The notes: generated by a model not told the origin, from the letters alone. Shown: positions 1 through 8,010, counted from the stretch's first letter. The stretch: DNA of 35,149 bases from Bacillota bacterium (GCA_029239575.1 JARBUP010000002.1:1-35149), one strand, 5' to 3'. Numbers and translations are program-made.

Positions 1-113
1 GCAAAATATTTCATTACTCCACCAACTGTTTCAGCATGCTTTATATGAAAATCTTCCTTATTATATTCTTTTAATAAAACATACGCTTCATCTTTTGTAA
101 TTTGATTGCTCAT
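1..113 (-). CDS. HD-domain protein, 5' end only (cut by window start)
   Basis: A leftward open frame starts at an ATG (113-111) preceded by an AAAGGAT ribosome site and runs off the window. The 37 visible residues begin MSNQITKDEAYVLLKEYN and include the segment IKHAETVGGVMKYFA. This matches the N-terminus of small predicted HD-superfamily phosphohydrolases (HDIG type), in which a Lys-His near this point begins the metal-binding HD core. The catalytic HD pair itself lies outside the window, so the family call rests on N-terminal resemblance. The gene is divergent from the EET locus to its right. Substrate unknown. Confidence 0.6.
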   Translation of the reverse strand, partial: MSNQITKDEAYVLLKEYNKEDFHIKHAETVGGVMKYF

Positions 114-312
114 CTTATCTATATCCTTTCGTTTTTTATATTATAATAATAAATTTGCATATATAATATAACATATTATAATAATTTTAACTTATTTTAT
201 TAAATATGTCCATTAAAAAGAGGTTAACTTATTGGGTTAAATTATACTATAAAAGGGTAAAATCCAAAAACATAAAATATGAATTTATATTATATTTTAA
301 ACCATTTAATGG

Positions 313-365
313 TTTGTTAAAAATAGCAAAAAGATATTGATTTTTTTTAACAAATATGATATCAT
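313..365 (+). promoter_or_regulatory. candidate distal promoter with overlapping inverted repeat, far upstream of ndh2
   Basis: TTGATT (337-342) and TATCAT (360-365) are separated by 17 bases. An 11-base perfect inverted repeat, TTTGTTAAAAA (313-323) and TTTTTAACAAA (344-354), spans the -35 element and part of the spacer, as an operator would. In an AT-rich region the promoter match alone is weak. The inverted repeat is what makes it notable. Confidence 0.35.
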
Positions 366-388
366 CATAAAGTGTTGAGTAATTATAT

Positions 389-486
389 AGAGTAAGTGTA
401 CAAGCGTAAGAAGGTTTAAAAAATTGTATTTAGTTTTTACTCTGTTGGTTTAGAAATCAATGATTTAGTACGTAATAATACTAAAT
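389..486 (+). other. structured leader-like stretch, 389-486
   Basis: Two stem-loops can form in the RNA: AGAGTAA (389-395) with TTACTCT (437-443), and ATTTAGTA (463-470) with TACTAAAT (479-486). A run of seven T follows about ten bases after the second stem. No open frame with a ribosome site covers this stretch. It could be an untranslated leader from the distal promoter or a small RNA. It does not match a riboswitch class I recognise. Confidence 0.3.
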
Positions 487-649
487 GAAGAATAAGTTTT
501 TTTGCAATAATATGTTTTAATTTTAACAACCTTTAAAACTAAACATATATATTTATAAATTTAATTCAAATAACTTATCATATTGCAATAATAATAAAAT
601 AATAATTAGTATAGCGAAACGTTATTCACGGGTCGTTATAGAACAAACA

Positions 650-678
650 TTGATTTCTATAGAAAGCATCAATATTAT
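650..678 (+). promoter_or_regulatory. likely proximal promoter of ndh2, with palindromic operator in its spacer
   Basis: TTGATT (650-655) and TATTAT (673-678) lie 17 bases apart, about 75 bases before the ndh2 start. The spacer begins with a perfect 12-base palindrome, TTTCTATAGAAA (654-665), flanked by ATTGA (649-653) and ATCAAT (668-673), so an imperfect dyad covers the -35 element and most of the spacer. A repressor bound here would block polymerase. The regulator is not identifiable from sequence. Confidence 0.5.
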
Positions 679-753
679 AGAAAAATTTATGGACATAATA
701 TTTGCTAAATTTGTAACACGTTTATTTATTAATCACTAAAAGGAGATATATAT

Positions 754-2781
754 ATGGAATCTAAAATTGTAGTTGTTGGAGCCGGTTATGCAGGTATTCT
801 AACTGCTAAAAAAGTGGCAAAAAAATTCAAAAAACTTAACAAAAAAGATGTTAGCATTACAATAATTGACAGAAACCCATTTCACACTATGTTAACTGAA
901 CTTCATGAGGTTGCAGCATGTCGTGTGGATGAAGATAGTATAAAAATAAGCTTGAAAAGAGTTTTTGCTGGAAGAAATGTTGATGTAAAACTTGATACTG
1001 TTGATTCAATAGATTTTGATAAAAAATGCGTTAACGGTGTTAATGAAAAATATGATTATGACTACTTAGTAATTGCTGCTGGTTCTAAGCCAACTGATTT
1101 TGGTATAAAAGGTGTTAAAGAAAATGCATTTATGCTTTGGTCATTTGAAGATGCTGTTGTATTAAGAGACAGAATTCAAGAAATGTTTAGACGTGCATCT
1201 GTTGAAACAAACTTAGAAGAAAAGAAAAGATTATTAACATTCCACGTTATAGGCGCTGGTTTTACAGGCGTTGAAATGGTTGGAGAACTTGCTGAATTTG
1301 TTCCTATTTTATGTGATAAATATGAGATAGATAGAAGCTTAGTTACTTTAGTAAATGCTGACGGTTTATCAAGAACTGTACCTAACTTAGATGAAAGTAT
1401 ATCAAGAAAAGTTGAAAGACGTTTAAATAAAATGGGTGTTGACCTTCTTCTTAATAACTTTGTTCAAGAAGTTGGACCTGATTTTGTATCTACAAAAAGT
1501 GGTGATAGAATAACTAAACACGCAACTGGTACTGTTATTTGGGCTGCAGGTATTGAAGGATCAGATATTACTACTGCTGTAACAAAACAAATTAAAGGTG
1601 GCGGAAGAGGCAGAGTTCAAGTTGATAAATATTTACGTTCTGTAGATAAAGATAATGTATTTGTTGTTGGCGATAACATGTTCTTTATCTGTGAAGGTGA
1701 AGAAAGACCAGTTCCTCAAGTTGTTGAAAATGCAGAACAAAGTGCGGATGTAGCAGCACATAATATAGTATCAGCTGTTACTGGACAAGGCGAAATGGAA
1801 TCTTATACACATAAAAATCATGGATTCATGGTTTGTATCGGAGGACGTTATGGAGTTGCTTCAGTTGGAACAGTAAATAAAAAGTTTAGCTTACCATCAT
1901 TCTTAGCGATGTTTTCTAAACATTTCATAAATATAGTTTATTTCGTTCAAGTTTTAGGCTGGAATAAAATATTCAGCTATATAAAACATGAATTCTTTAC
2001 AATAAGAAACTGCAGAAGTTTCGTAGGCGGACATTTTTCAAACAGAACACCAAGTTTCTTATTAGTTTTACTGAGGGTATGGCTTGGATGTGTATGGTTA
2101 TTTGAAGGTATAATGAAAGTAGTTGAAGGATGGTTTAATGCACCTAAACTTACTGGATTTTTTGGTGGTGCAAGTGCTTGGTTTAATAGTATAATTAATC
2201 CGGGTGCAGCAGCAGACGGTGTAACAGCAGCAACAGGAGCAGCAGCAGAAGGCGCAGCCGCAGCAGCAGATGCTGTAACAGCAGCAACAGGAGCAGCAGC
2301 AGGTGGAGCTGGTGAAGCAGCACAAGCAGTTGGAACAGCACTTATGAATTTCGACTTCCTTGGTTTAATTCAAGTAATATTAGTAAGTGGTAAAGCATTA
2401 GCTGAATCAACTTTAGCTGACTTAGCTGTTAAATTAAATATACCATTAATGAATTGGTTTGTTGACAATGTAATATTATCAAGTGATTCAATGCAAGTAT
2501 TTATGCAAGGATTCATTGTAATTGCTGAAATTTTAATTGGTCTTGCTTTAATAGGTGGCTTGTTTACATTCCCAGCTTCGTTGTTCTCAATAATTCTTCA
2601 GTTCATGTTTGTATGTACAACTGGATTATATTTAAATTCTATTTGGATGGTATTTGCGGGTATTGCTGTATTAATAGGAGCAGGAAGAACATTTGGATTA
2701 GATTATTATGTAATGCCTTGGTTAAAGAAAAAATGGAAAAAAATAGGTTTTGTAAAGAGGCTTTATATTTACCATGATTAA
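754..2781 (+). CDS. ndh2: EET-type type II NADH dehydrogenase with C-terminal membrane domain
   Basis: This is an FAD-dependent, non-proton-pumping NADH:quinone oxidoreductase of 675 residues. The start follows an AAGGAGA site. A FAD-binding GxGxxG motif sits at residues 9-14 (GAGYAG), an NADH-binding GAGFTG at 167-172, and the second FAD contact VVGDN near 304-308. Classic Ndh-2 enzymes are about 400 residues. This one carries an extra region of about 240 residues with hydrophobic segments near 434-460 and 585-650 that resemble DoxX-type helices, split by an Ala-rich insertion (about 484-527). A C-terminal membrane extension is the hallmark of Listeria Ndh2, which feeds electrons to a dedicated demethylmenaquinone pool for extracellular electron transfer. 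The following genes (dmkB, pplA, fmnB) support that role rather than aerobic respiration. It is probably the first gene of an operon, with dmkB 16 bases downstream. Confidence 0.9.
   Translation: MESKIVVVGAGYAGILTAKKVAKKFKKLNKKDVSITIIDRNPFHTMLTELHEVAACRVDEDSIKISLKRVFAGRNVDVKLDTVDSIDFDKKCVNGVNEKYDYDYLVIAAGSKPTDFGIKGVKENAFMLWSFEDAVVLRDRIQEMFRRASVETNLEEKKRLLTFHVIGAGFTGVEMVGELAEFVPILCDKYEIDRSLVTLVNADGLSRTVPNLDESISRKVERRLNKMGVDLLLNNFVQEVGPDFVSTKSGDRITKHATGTVIWAAGIEGSDITTAVTKQIKGGGRGRVQVDKYLRSVDKDNVFVVGDNMFFICEGEERPVPQVVENAEQSADVAAHNIVSAVTGQGEMESYTHKNHGFMVCIGGRYGVASVGTVNKKFSLPSFLAMFSKHFINIVYFVQVLGWNKIFSYIKHEFFTIRNCRSFVGGHFSNRTPSFLLVLLRVWLGCVWLFEGIMKVVEGWFNAPKLTGFFGGASAWFNSIINPGAAADGVTAATGAAAEGAAAAADAVTAATGAAAGGAGEAAQAVGTALMNFDFLGLIQVILVSGKALAESTLADLAVKLNIPLMNWFVDNVILSSDSMQVFMQGFIVIAEILIGLALIGGLFTFPASLFSIILQFMFVCTTGLYLNSIWMVFAGIAVLIGAGRTFGLDYYVMPWLKKKWKKIGFVKRLYIYHD
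2215..2322 (+). repeat. two 54-base tandem units encoding an Ala-rich linker in ndh2
   Basis: Two adjacent 54-base units (2215-2268 and 2269-2322) encode 18-residue repeats beginning DGVTAATGAAAEG and DAVTAATGAAAGG (residues 488-505 and 506-523). The insertion lies between the two halves of the membrane domain. It is GCA/GCAGCC-rich, unlike the AT-rich surroundings, and looks like a recent slippage or duplication product forming a flexible or helical Ala linker. Confidence 0.85.
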
Positions 2782-2797
2782 TTAAAAAGGAAATACA

Positions 2798-3769
2798 ATG
2801 ACTATAGATAACAATATTACTAAACAAATAATAACATTTGATCAAGCAATTGTATTAGTGAAAGATGAGGTAGATAGAGCTCTATCTTCCTCACCTCTCA
2901 TAATAAGAGGATTTACTAAGCATTTGACTAAATCCCATGGAAAATTTATTCGTGCAGTATCACTAATTGCTTGTGCACAAGATGAGGTTGGTTATATTCA
3001 TCCTAATGCAATTAAATTTGCAGCATCAATAGAACTTTTACATCTTGCGACACTAGTTCATGATGATATTATAGATGATGCTGATTTAAGAAGAGGGGAA
3101 GCAACTCTTCAAAAAAAATTCGGTAAAAAAACAGCAGTAATTTGTGGCGATTATCTTTTGGCTGTAGCACTACAATTAGCTACTTCAGTTTCAAATAGAG
3201 AAGATTATTTGAAAATTAATATGACTGAGTATATAACAAAAGTATGTCTTGGTGAATTAAACCAACATATAAATAATCATAATTTGGATTTATCGGTAAG
3301 CAAATATTTAAAAATAATTTCAGGTAAAACGGCAGCCTTGTTTGAAGCTTCGTTTTTCGCTGGTGCTATATTGTGTGAAAATGATAAAATAATAATTAAC
3401 AAATACAAAAAACTTGGAAGATATATTGGTATGTTATTTCAGCTTACTGATGATTGTATGGACTTTGAGGAGACTAAAGACACGGCTAAAAAACCTGTTC
3501 AATCAGATTATGAACAAGGTGTAATAACATTGCCGTTAATATATGCATTAAAAGAAGACAGTAATTTAAAAGAAAAAGCTAAATTTAATTCTGTTACAAG
3601 AGATGATATAAATTCTTCTGTATTAAAAACAGGTGGATTAAAATTTACTCATTTAATGTCAAAGCAATATTACAACAAAAGTTTAAAATTAATTAATGAG
3701 TTAAATGTTTCAAAAGAAAAAGAAGAAAAGCTTAAATTGATTTTAGATAAATCTTATAGGTTAATATAA
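2798..3769 (+). CDS. dmkB: polyprenyl diphosphate synthase (EET demethylmenaquinone branch)
   Basis: This trans-type polyprenyl diphosphate synthase of 323 residues builds an isoprenoid chain from IPP and an allylic primer. Both Asp-rich motifs are present: DDIID at 89-93 (within LVHDDIIDDADLRRG) and DDCMD at 218-222. KTAALFE and the late KKPVQSDYEQG segment are typical of HepT/IspB-like enzymes. In Listeria the EET locus holds such an enzyme (DmkB), which makes the tail of the demethylmenaquinone used by Ndh2. The position directly after ndh2 supports the same role here. The partner prenyltransferase DmkA is not in the window. The start ATG follows AAAGGAAA. The symbol is by context; by sequence alone it could equally serve general menaquinone synthesis. 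Confidence 0.85.
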   Translation: MTIDNNITKQIITFDQAIVLVKDEVDRALSSSPLIIRGFTKHLTKSHGKFIRAVSLIACAQDEVGYIHPNAIKFAASIELLHLATLVHDDIIDDADLRRGEATLQKKFGKKTAVICGDYLLAVALQLATSVSNREDYLKINMTEYITKVCLGELNQHINNHNLDLSVSKYLKIISGKTAALFEASFFAGAILCENDKIIINKYKKLGRYIGMLFQLTDDCMDFEETKDTAKKPVQSDYEQGVITLPLIYALKEDSNLKEKAKFNSVTRDDINSSVLKTGGLKFTHLMSKQYYNKSLKLINELNVSKEKEEKLKLILDKSYRLI

Positions 3770-3812
3770 GTATTATCTTATTATCATTATTTTTCAATTT
3801 AGTTGTTATATT

Positions 3813-3825
3813 CCGGCTTAGCCGG
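3813..3825 (+). promoter_or_regulatory. GC-rich hairpin between dmkB and pplA
   Basis: CCGGC-TTA-GCCGG forms a perfect 5-bp GC stem with a 3-base loop in an otherwise AT-rich 96-base gap. TTTAT follows, but there is no real U-run, so it is more likely an RNA-processing or stability element (or a weak attenuator) at the 5' end of a separately abundant pplA message. TTGTTA (3803-3808) upstream and TATATA (3828-3833) could form a poor promoter with a 19-base spacer. Confidence 0.4.
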
Positions 3826-3865
3826 TTTATATAAAAAATTAACATTATATTTCGTGGAGGAAATT

Positions 3866-4930
3866 ATGAAAAAGTTAGCATCATTAGCGTTGGTTTTATC
3901 TATGTCTTTATTCGCTTTCGTAGGATGTAGCAAACCAGCAGCAGAAACACCAGCACCAGCGCCAGCACCAGAAGCGCCAGTAGCTGAAGCACCAGCAGCA
4001 GATGCTGTTAAAACAGGATTAGCAGTAATTTCAAATGCAGAAAAATCAAAAGCACCAGAAGCTGATAAAGAAGGTACAGCTGAAGTTAACTCTGTAGTTG
4101 TAGCAGTAACTGTTGATAAAGATGGTAAAATAGTAAAAGCAGCTATAGATACTGCACAAACAAAAATTAACTTTACTAAAGAAGGTAAAATAACTACTGA
4201 TTTAGCAAAAGTATTTGAAGCAAAACAAACACTTGGTGATGAATATGGAATGAAAAAAGCTTCTAAAATAGGTAAAGAATGGTTTGAACAAGCAAATGCA
4301 TTCGAAACATTTGTAGAAGGTAAAACTGTTGAAGAAATAAAAGCATTTGCACTTGACGCAGATACTCATTTAACTGATGCTGATATGGTATCTTCTGTAT
4401 CTATTAAAGTTGGCGGATACATAGAAGCTATTGAAAAAGCTGTAGCTAATGCTCAAGATTTAGGAGCAACTGCTGATGATAAATTAGGTCTTGGCGTTAT
4501 AACTACTATCGACAAATCTAAAGATGCTGCAGCTGATGCAGAAGGAGTAGCTCAAGCTTATACTTATTACACAGTTTCAACATTTGATGCTGATGGAAAA
4601 GTTTCAAGCTCAATAATGGATGCTTCTCAAACAAATGTTAAATTTGATGCAACAGGTAAAATTACTTCTGATTTAGCAGCTGAATTACAAACTAAAAATG
4701 AATTAGGCGATGCTTACGGAATGAAAAAAGCATCTAAAATAGGTAAAGAGTGGAATGAACAAGCTAATGCTTTCTCTTTATATGTAGTTGGAAAAACAGT
4801 TGCTGAAGTTGAAGGTATCGCAGTTGACGCTGAAGGACACACTACTGCAGCTGATATAGTATCATCAGTAACAGTTGGTATAGCTGAATTCCAAGAAACT
4901 TTAGCAAAAGCTGAAGCTTCTGCAAAATAA
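3866..4930 (+). CDS. pplA: extracellular electron transfer flavoprotein lipoprotein with two FMN-binding domains
   Basis: This is a secreted lipoprotein of 354 residues. The start is ATG 3866, five bases after GGAGG (3856-3860); an upstream in-frame start at 3803 would add 21 residues ahead of the signal peptide and has no ribosome site. The signal peptide ends in the lipobox FVGC with lipidated Cys21. An Ala/Pro/Glu-rich linker (about 22-50) follows, then two homologous domains of about 150 residues, both containing the block YGMKKASKIGKEW. Each ends in a flavinylation-like motif: D173-M-V-S-S-V-S179 and D330-I-V-S-S-V-T336, variants of the DxxSGA(S/T) sequence in which FMN is attached to the last Ser/Thr. 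The architecture matches Listeria PplA, which shuttles electrons from the membrane to extracellular acceptors. The flavin transferase fmnB follows. Covalent FMN at S179 and T336 is inferred. Confidence 0.85.
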   Translation: MKKLASLALVLSMSLFAFVGCSKPAAETPAPAPAPEAPVAEAPAADAVKTGLAVISNAEKSKAPEADKEGTAEVNSVVVAVTVDKDGKIVKAAIDTAQTKINFTKEGKITTDLAKVFEAKQTLGDEYGMKKASKIGKEWFEQANAFETFVEGKTVEEIKAFALDADTHLTDADMVSSVSIKVGGYIEAIEKAVANAQDLGATADDKLGLGVITTIDKSKDAAADAEGVAQAYTYYTVSTFDADGKVSSSIMDASQTNVKFDATGKITSDLAAELQTKNELGDAYGMKKASKIGKEWNEQANAFSLYVVGKTVAEVEGIAVDAEGHTTAADIVSSVTVGIAEFQETLAKAEASAK

Positions 4931-4971
4931 TTATATTAATTATTTAAAATATAGTATATAATATTTAATCA

Positions 4972-5001
4972 TAGAGGTAGTTATACTACCTCTAATTTTT
5001 T
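4972..5001 (+). terminator. intrinsic terminator/attenuator between pplA and fmnB
   Basis: A perfect 10-bp stem (TAGAGGTAGT, 4972-4981, with ACTACCTCTA, 4985-4994) and TAT loop are followed by AA and six T. The U-run ends directly at the fmnB ribosome site GAGGTGAT (5002-5009). The ACCTC in the 3' arm could also pair with that site. Partial read-through would give a large excess of pplA mRNA over fmnB mRNA, which suits an abundant substrate protein and its modifying enzyme. Confidence 0.85.
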
Positions 5002-5013
5002 GAGGTGATTATA

Positions 5014-6111
5014 TTGTTTAAGTTAAATAAATTTAAAAAAGTAATTTCAATTGTTACAATAATTATGCTAATGGTAAGCTTAACAGCTTGCACAAGCGCC
5101 GAAAATAACAATACAGATGATAAAAACAATACAAAAAATAAAACACGATATGAATCGGAATTTCTTGAATTGTTTGACACTGTAACCCGTATAGTTGGCT
5201 TTGCAGAAAGTGAAGCAGAATTTAAAGAATATTCACAAATAATTTATGATAATTTAAAAGAATATCATGAGCTTTATGACATATATAATGATTATGAAGG
5301 CATAAATAATATAAAAACAATTAATGATAATGCAGGTATTCAACCTATAAAAGTAGACCAAAAAATAATAGATTTACTTAAATTTTGTAAAGAAGCATAT
5401 AATATTACAAATGGGAAAACAAATATTGCATTTGGCTCTGTTTTAAAAATATGGCATGATTACCGAGACGAAGGCATTAGTGACCCAGAAAATGCAAAAT
5501 TGCCTGATATTAAAGATTTGGAAAAAGCAAGTAAACATACGGATATAAATAATATTATAATAGATGAAACAAACTCTACAGTATTTCTTAAAGACCCTGA
5601 TATGAGACTTGATGTAGGTGCTGTTGCAAAAGGATATGCAACAGAACAAATAAGCAAAATAGCAAAAGAAAGTGGTTTAACATCTGGTTTGATTAGCGTT
5701 GGCGGGAATGTTAGAGCTATAAGTCAAAATTCAGAAACAAAAGCACCATGGAATGTTGGAATCCAAAATCCTGATACTCAAAGTGAGAATCAAGTTTTAA
5801 AAGTAGTAAGAATTAATGATATGTCACTTGTAACAAGTGGTGATTATGAAAGATATTACACTGTAAATGGTAAACAATATAATCATATTATAGATACTGA
5901 AACTCTTTTTCCAGCAGAATATTTTACTTCAGTTTCTATAATAATACAGGATTCTGGACTGGCAGATGCTTTATCTACTGCACTTTTTGATATGCCTTTT
6001 GAAGAAGGTTTAGAATTAATTAACAGTATTCCTGATGCTGAAGCTATGTGGATTTTAAAAGATGGAACATTTAAATATAGCGAAGGTTTTGAAAAATTAA
6101 TAAAAAATTAA
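5014..6111 (+). CDS. fmnB: FAD:protein FMN transferase, lipoprotein (ApbE family)
   Basis: ApbE-family enzymes split FAD and attach FMN covalently to Ser/Thr of extracytoplasmic flavoproteins. The start is TTG 5014, correctly spaced from the near-perfect GAGGTGAT site; a GTG at 5005 lies inside that site. The 365-residue product has a lipobox SLTAC (Cys26), so it is anchored outside the membrane. Family features are DVGAVAKGYATE (from D200), the glycine-rich ISVGGN segment, TSGDYERYY, NHIIDTET, and the metal/catalytic DALST segment (D318, T322). It follows pplA, its presumed substrate, and is the counterpart of Listeria FmnB. The FMN-binding protein at 9881-10279 is a second likely substrate. 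Confidence 0.9.
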   Translation: MFKLNKFKKVISIVTIIMLMVSLTACTSAENNNTDDKNNTKNKTRYESEFLELFDTVTRIVGFAESEAEFKEYSQIIYDNLKEYHELYDIYNDYEGINNIKTINDNAGIQPIKVDQKIIDLLKFCKEAYNITNGKTNIAFGSVLKIWHDYRDEGISDPENAKLPDIKDLEKASKHTDINNIIIDETNSTVFLKDPDMRLDVGAVAKGYATEQISKIAKESGLTSGLISVGGNVRAISQNSETKAPWNVGIQNPDTQSENQVLKVVRINDMSLVTSGDYERYYTVNGKQYNHIIDTETLFPAEYFTSVSIIIQDSGLADALSTALFDMPFEEGLELINSIPDAEAMWILKDGTFKYSEGFEKLIKN

Positions 6112-6124
6112 AGAGTGACTCGAG

Positions 6125-6191
6125 GATTTAGGGACGCACCTTTTTGATTTTAGGGACTGTCCCCAAGATCAAAAACGTGCGTCCCTAAATC
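6125..6191. repeat. nested palindromic element (GGGAC-type repeat) between fmnB and the ABC exporter
   Basis: Arms of 24 bases (6125-6148 and 6168-6191) are inverted copies with one mismatch. The 19-base interior contains a second hairpin, GGGAC-T-GTCCC. Both arms also contain GGGAC/GTCCC. Similar GGGAC...GTCCCC palindromes occur as dispersed repeats in some Firmicutes genomes (REP/MITE-like), so this is probably a member of such a family. It begins 13 bases after the fmnB stop and ends 4 bases before the next gene's AAAGGAG site. There is no U-run, so it is not a classical terminator, but it would form a very stable RNA hairpin. Confidence 0.75.
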
Positions 6192-6207
6192 TTTGAAAGG
6201 AGTTTTT

Positions 6208-7992
6208 ATGGATAATATTAAAATATTGTTGTTACATATGAAAGGATTTAAATATCTATTTTTAATTTCTTTTATTGTTACAACTTTAAGAGTATTTATT
6301 AATTTTATAACACCTCAAGTTATAAGGTTTACAGTGGATTCTATAATTAGTGAAGAAATAATCAAGTCTTCTTTAGTTATTAATTTAACAAATTATTTTG
6401 GTGGCCGTAATTATATTAGAGAAAATATTTGGATTTGTGCTTTAGCAATTATAATTTTAGCTATAATAACATGTATTTGTGATTATATAGGAAGAACATC
6501 TAATGCAAAAGCTTCTGAAAAATTAATGAAAAGTATTAGAAATAGTTTATATGAACATATCCAAAAGCTGCCATACAGCTGGCATATAAAAAATCAAACT
6601 GGGGATACAATACAACGTTCAACTTCTGATGTAGAAATGGTTCGTAATTTTATGAGTTCTCAGCTCATGGAATTGTTTAGAACAATAATGTTAATAGTTA
6701 TATCTTTAATACTTATGTTTTCTATGAATTACTTATTAAGTTTAATAGTACTTATATTTGTTCCTATAATTATAATATATTCTTCTATTTTCTATGGCAT
6801 TTTATCTAAGCAGTTTTTAGTAGCAGATGAGGCTGAAGGTCAGCTTTTTAATGCAGCTCAAGAAAATTTAACTGGTGTTAGAGTAGTAAGGGCTTTTGGA
6901 AGAGAAAAATATGAAATAGAAAAATTCAACAAAAGAAACAAAGAGTTTTCAGATTTATGGGTAAAACTTGGGTATAAGCTTGGTATTTATTGGGGAGTTG
7001 GAGATTTAGTAACAGGGCTTCAAATTATGGCTGTAATTTATGTTGGAGTAATTCAAGCTTCAAAAGGAATCATTACATTAGGAGAGTTTCTTGCATTTGT
7101 ATCTTATAATGCTATGCTTACATGGCCTGTAAGAAGTTTTGGTAGAATATTAGGCGAACTTAGTAAAACGAAAGTTTCTTTAAATAGAATATGTGAAATT
7201 TTAAAAGAACCTGAAGAAAAAGACGAAATAAACAATGAAACACCTGATTTAAGTCAAGATATAGAATTTAAAAATGTAAACTTTAAATATGATAATAATA
7301 CGCCAATATTAAAAGATATAAGTTTTACAATTAAATACAAAACTACATTTGCCATATTAGGTGGAACTGGATCAGGAAAAACAACACTCATGCATTTGTT
7401 AAATCGTTTATATGATTTGTCAGAAGGTGAGGGTACAATAACAATAGGTAATGTTAACATTAAAAATATTAAAAGAAATTATCTAAGAAAAAACATTGGC
7501 ATGGTCCTTCAAGAGCCGTTTTTGTTTTCAAAAACAATTAAGGATAATATTAAAATAGCTAAACCTGAAGCAAGTATAGAAGAAATAAGAAATGTTTCAG
7601 ATGTAGCTCAAGTTACAAAGTCCATAGAAAATTTTGAAAAAGGATATGATACCATTGTAGGTGAAAGGGGTGTTACACTTTCTGGTGGTCAAAAACAACG
7701 TGTTGCTATTGCAAGGATGATACTTCAAAATACTCCTATAATGGTTTTTGATGATTCTTTATCCGCTGTAGATTCTGAAACAGATGCTAAAATTAGAAAT
7801 GAACTTAAAAAGAGAAAAAACAAGTCAACAACTATACTTATTTCTCATCGTATAACAACTCTCATGGAATCAGATATGATTTTAGTATTAGATAAGGGTG
7901 AAATAGCGGACATAGGTACTCATGAAGATCTTATTAAAAAGGATGGGATTTATAAAAATATATATGATGTTCAAATGAATTTATCCATATGA
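6208..7992 (+). CDS. heterodimeric ABC exporter subunit (degenerate catalytic site)
   Basis: A half-transporter of 594 residues: an N-terminal type IV exporter membrane domain (about 1-320) and a C-terminal ATPase. The start is ATG 6208 after AAAGGAG; an in-frame TTG at 6193 precedes that site and is rejected. Walker A is GGTGSGKTT (385-393), the signature is a canonical LSGGQ (491-495), Walker B ends D515-D516 and the switch His is H547. The usual catalytic Glu is replaced by Asp516. This is the pattern of the degenerate partner in heterodimers such as BmrCD, LmrCD and TM287/288. Its partner follows directly. The substrate is unknown. Its place between fmnB and an FMN-binding protein raises flavin or quinone-related export as a possibility, but multidrug or lipid export is equally consistent. 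Confidence 0.9.
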   Translation: MDNIKILLLHMKGFKYLFLISFIVTTLRVFINFITPQVIRFTVDSIISEEIIKSSLVINLTNYFGGRNYIRENIWICALAIIILAIITCICDYIGRTSNAKASEKLMKSIRNSLYEHIQKLPYSWHIKNQTGDTIQRSTSDVEMVRNFMSSQLMELFRTIMLIVISLILMFSMNYLLSLIVLIFVPIIIIYSSIFYGILSKQFLVADEAEGQLFNAAQENLTGVRVVRAFGREKYEIEKFNKRNKEFSDLWVKLGYKLGIYWGVGDLVTGLQIMAVIYVGVIQASKGIITLGEFLAFVSYNAMLTWPVRSFGRILGELSKTKVSLNRICEILKEPEEKDEINNETPDLSQDIEFKNVNFKYDNNTPILKDISFTIKYKTTFAILGGTGSGKTTLMHLLNRLYDLSEGEGTITIGNVNIKNIKRNYLRKNIGMVLQEPFLFSKTIKDNIKIAKPEASIEEIRNVSDVAQVTKSIENFEKGYDTIVGERGVTLSGGQKQRVAIARMILQNTPIMVFDDSLSAVDSETDAKIRNELKKRKNKSTTILISHRITTLMESDMILVLDKGEIADIGTHEDLIKKDGIYKNIYDVQMNLSI

Positions 7993-8010
7993 TAAATGTT
8001 GGAGGCAATT

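Noticed and set aside
313-354. Rex-type operator (TTGTTAA...TTAACAA) upstream of ndh2
   Set aside because: The half-sites match, but they are about 20 bases apart instead of about 4, so only a generic inverted repeat is claimed.
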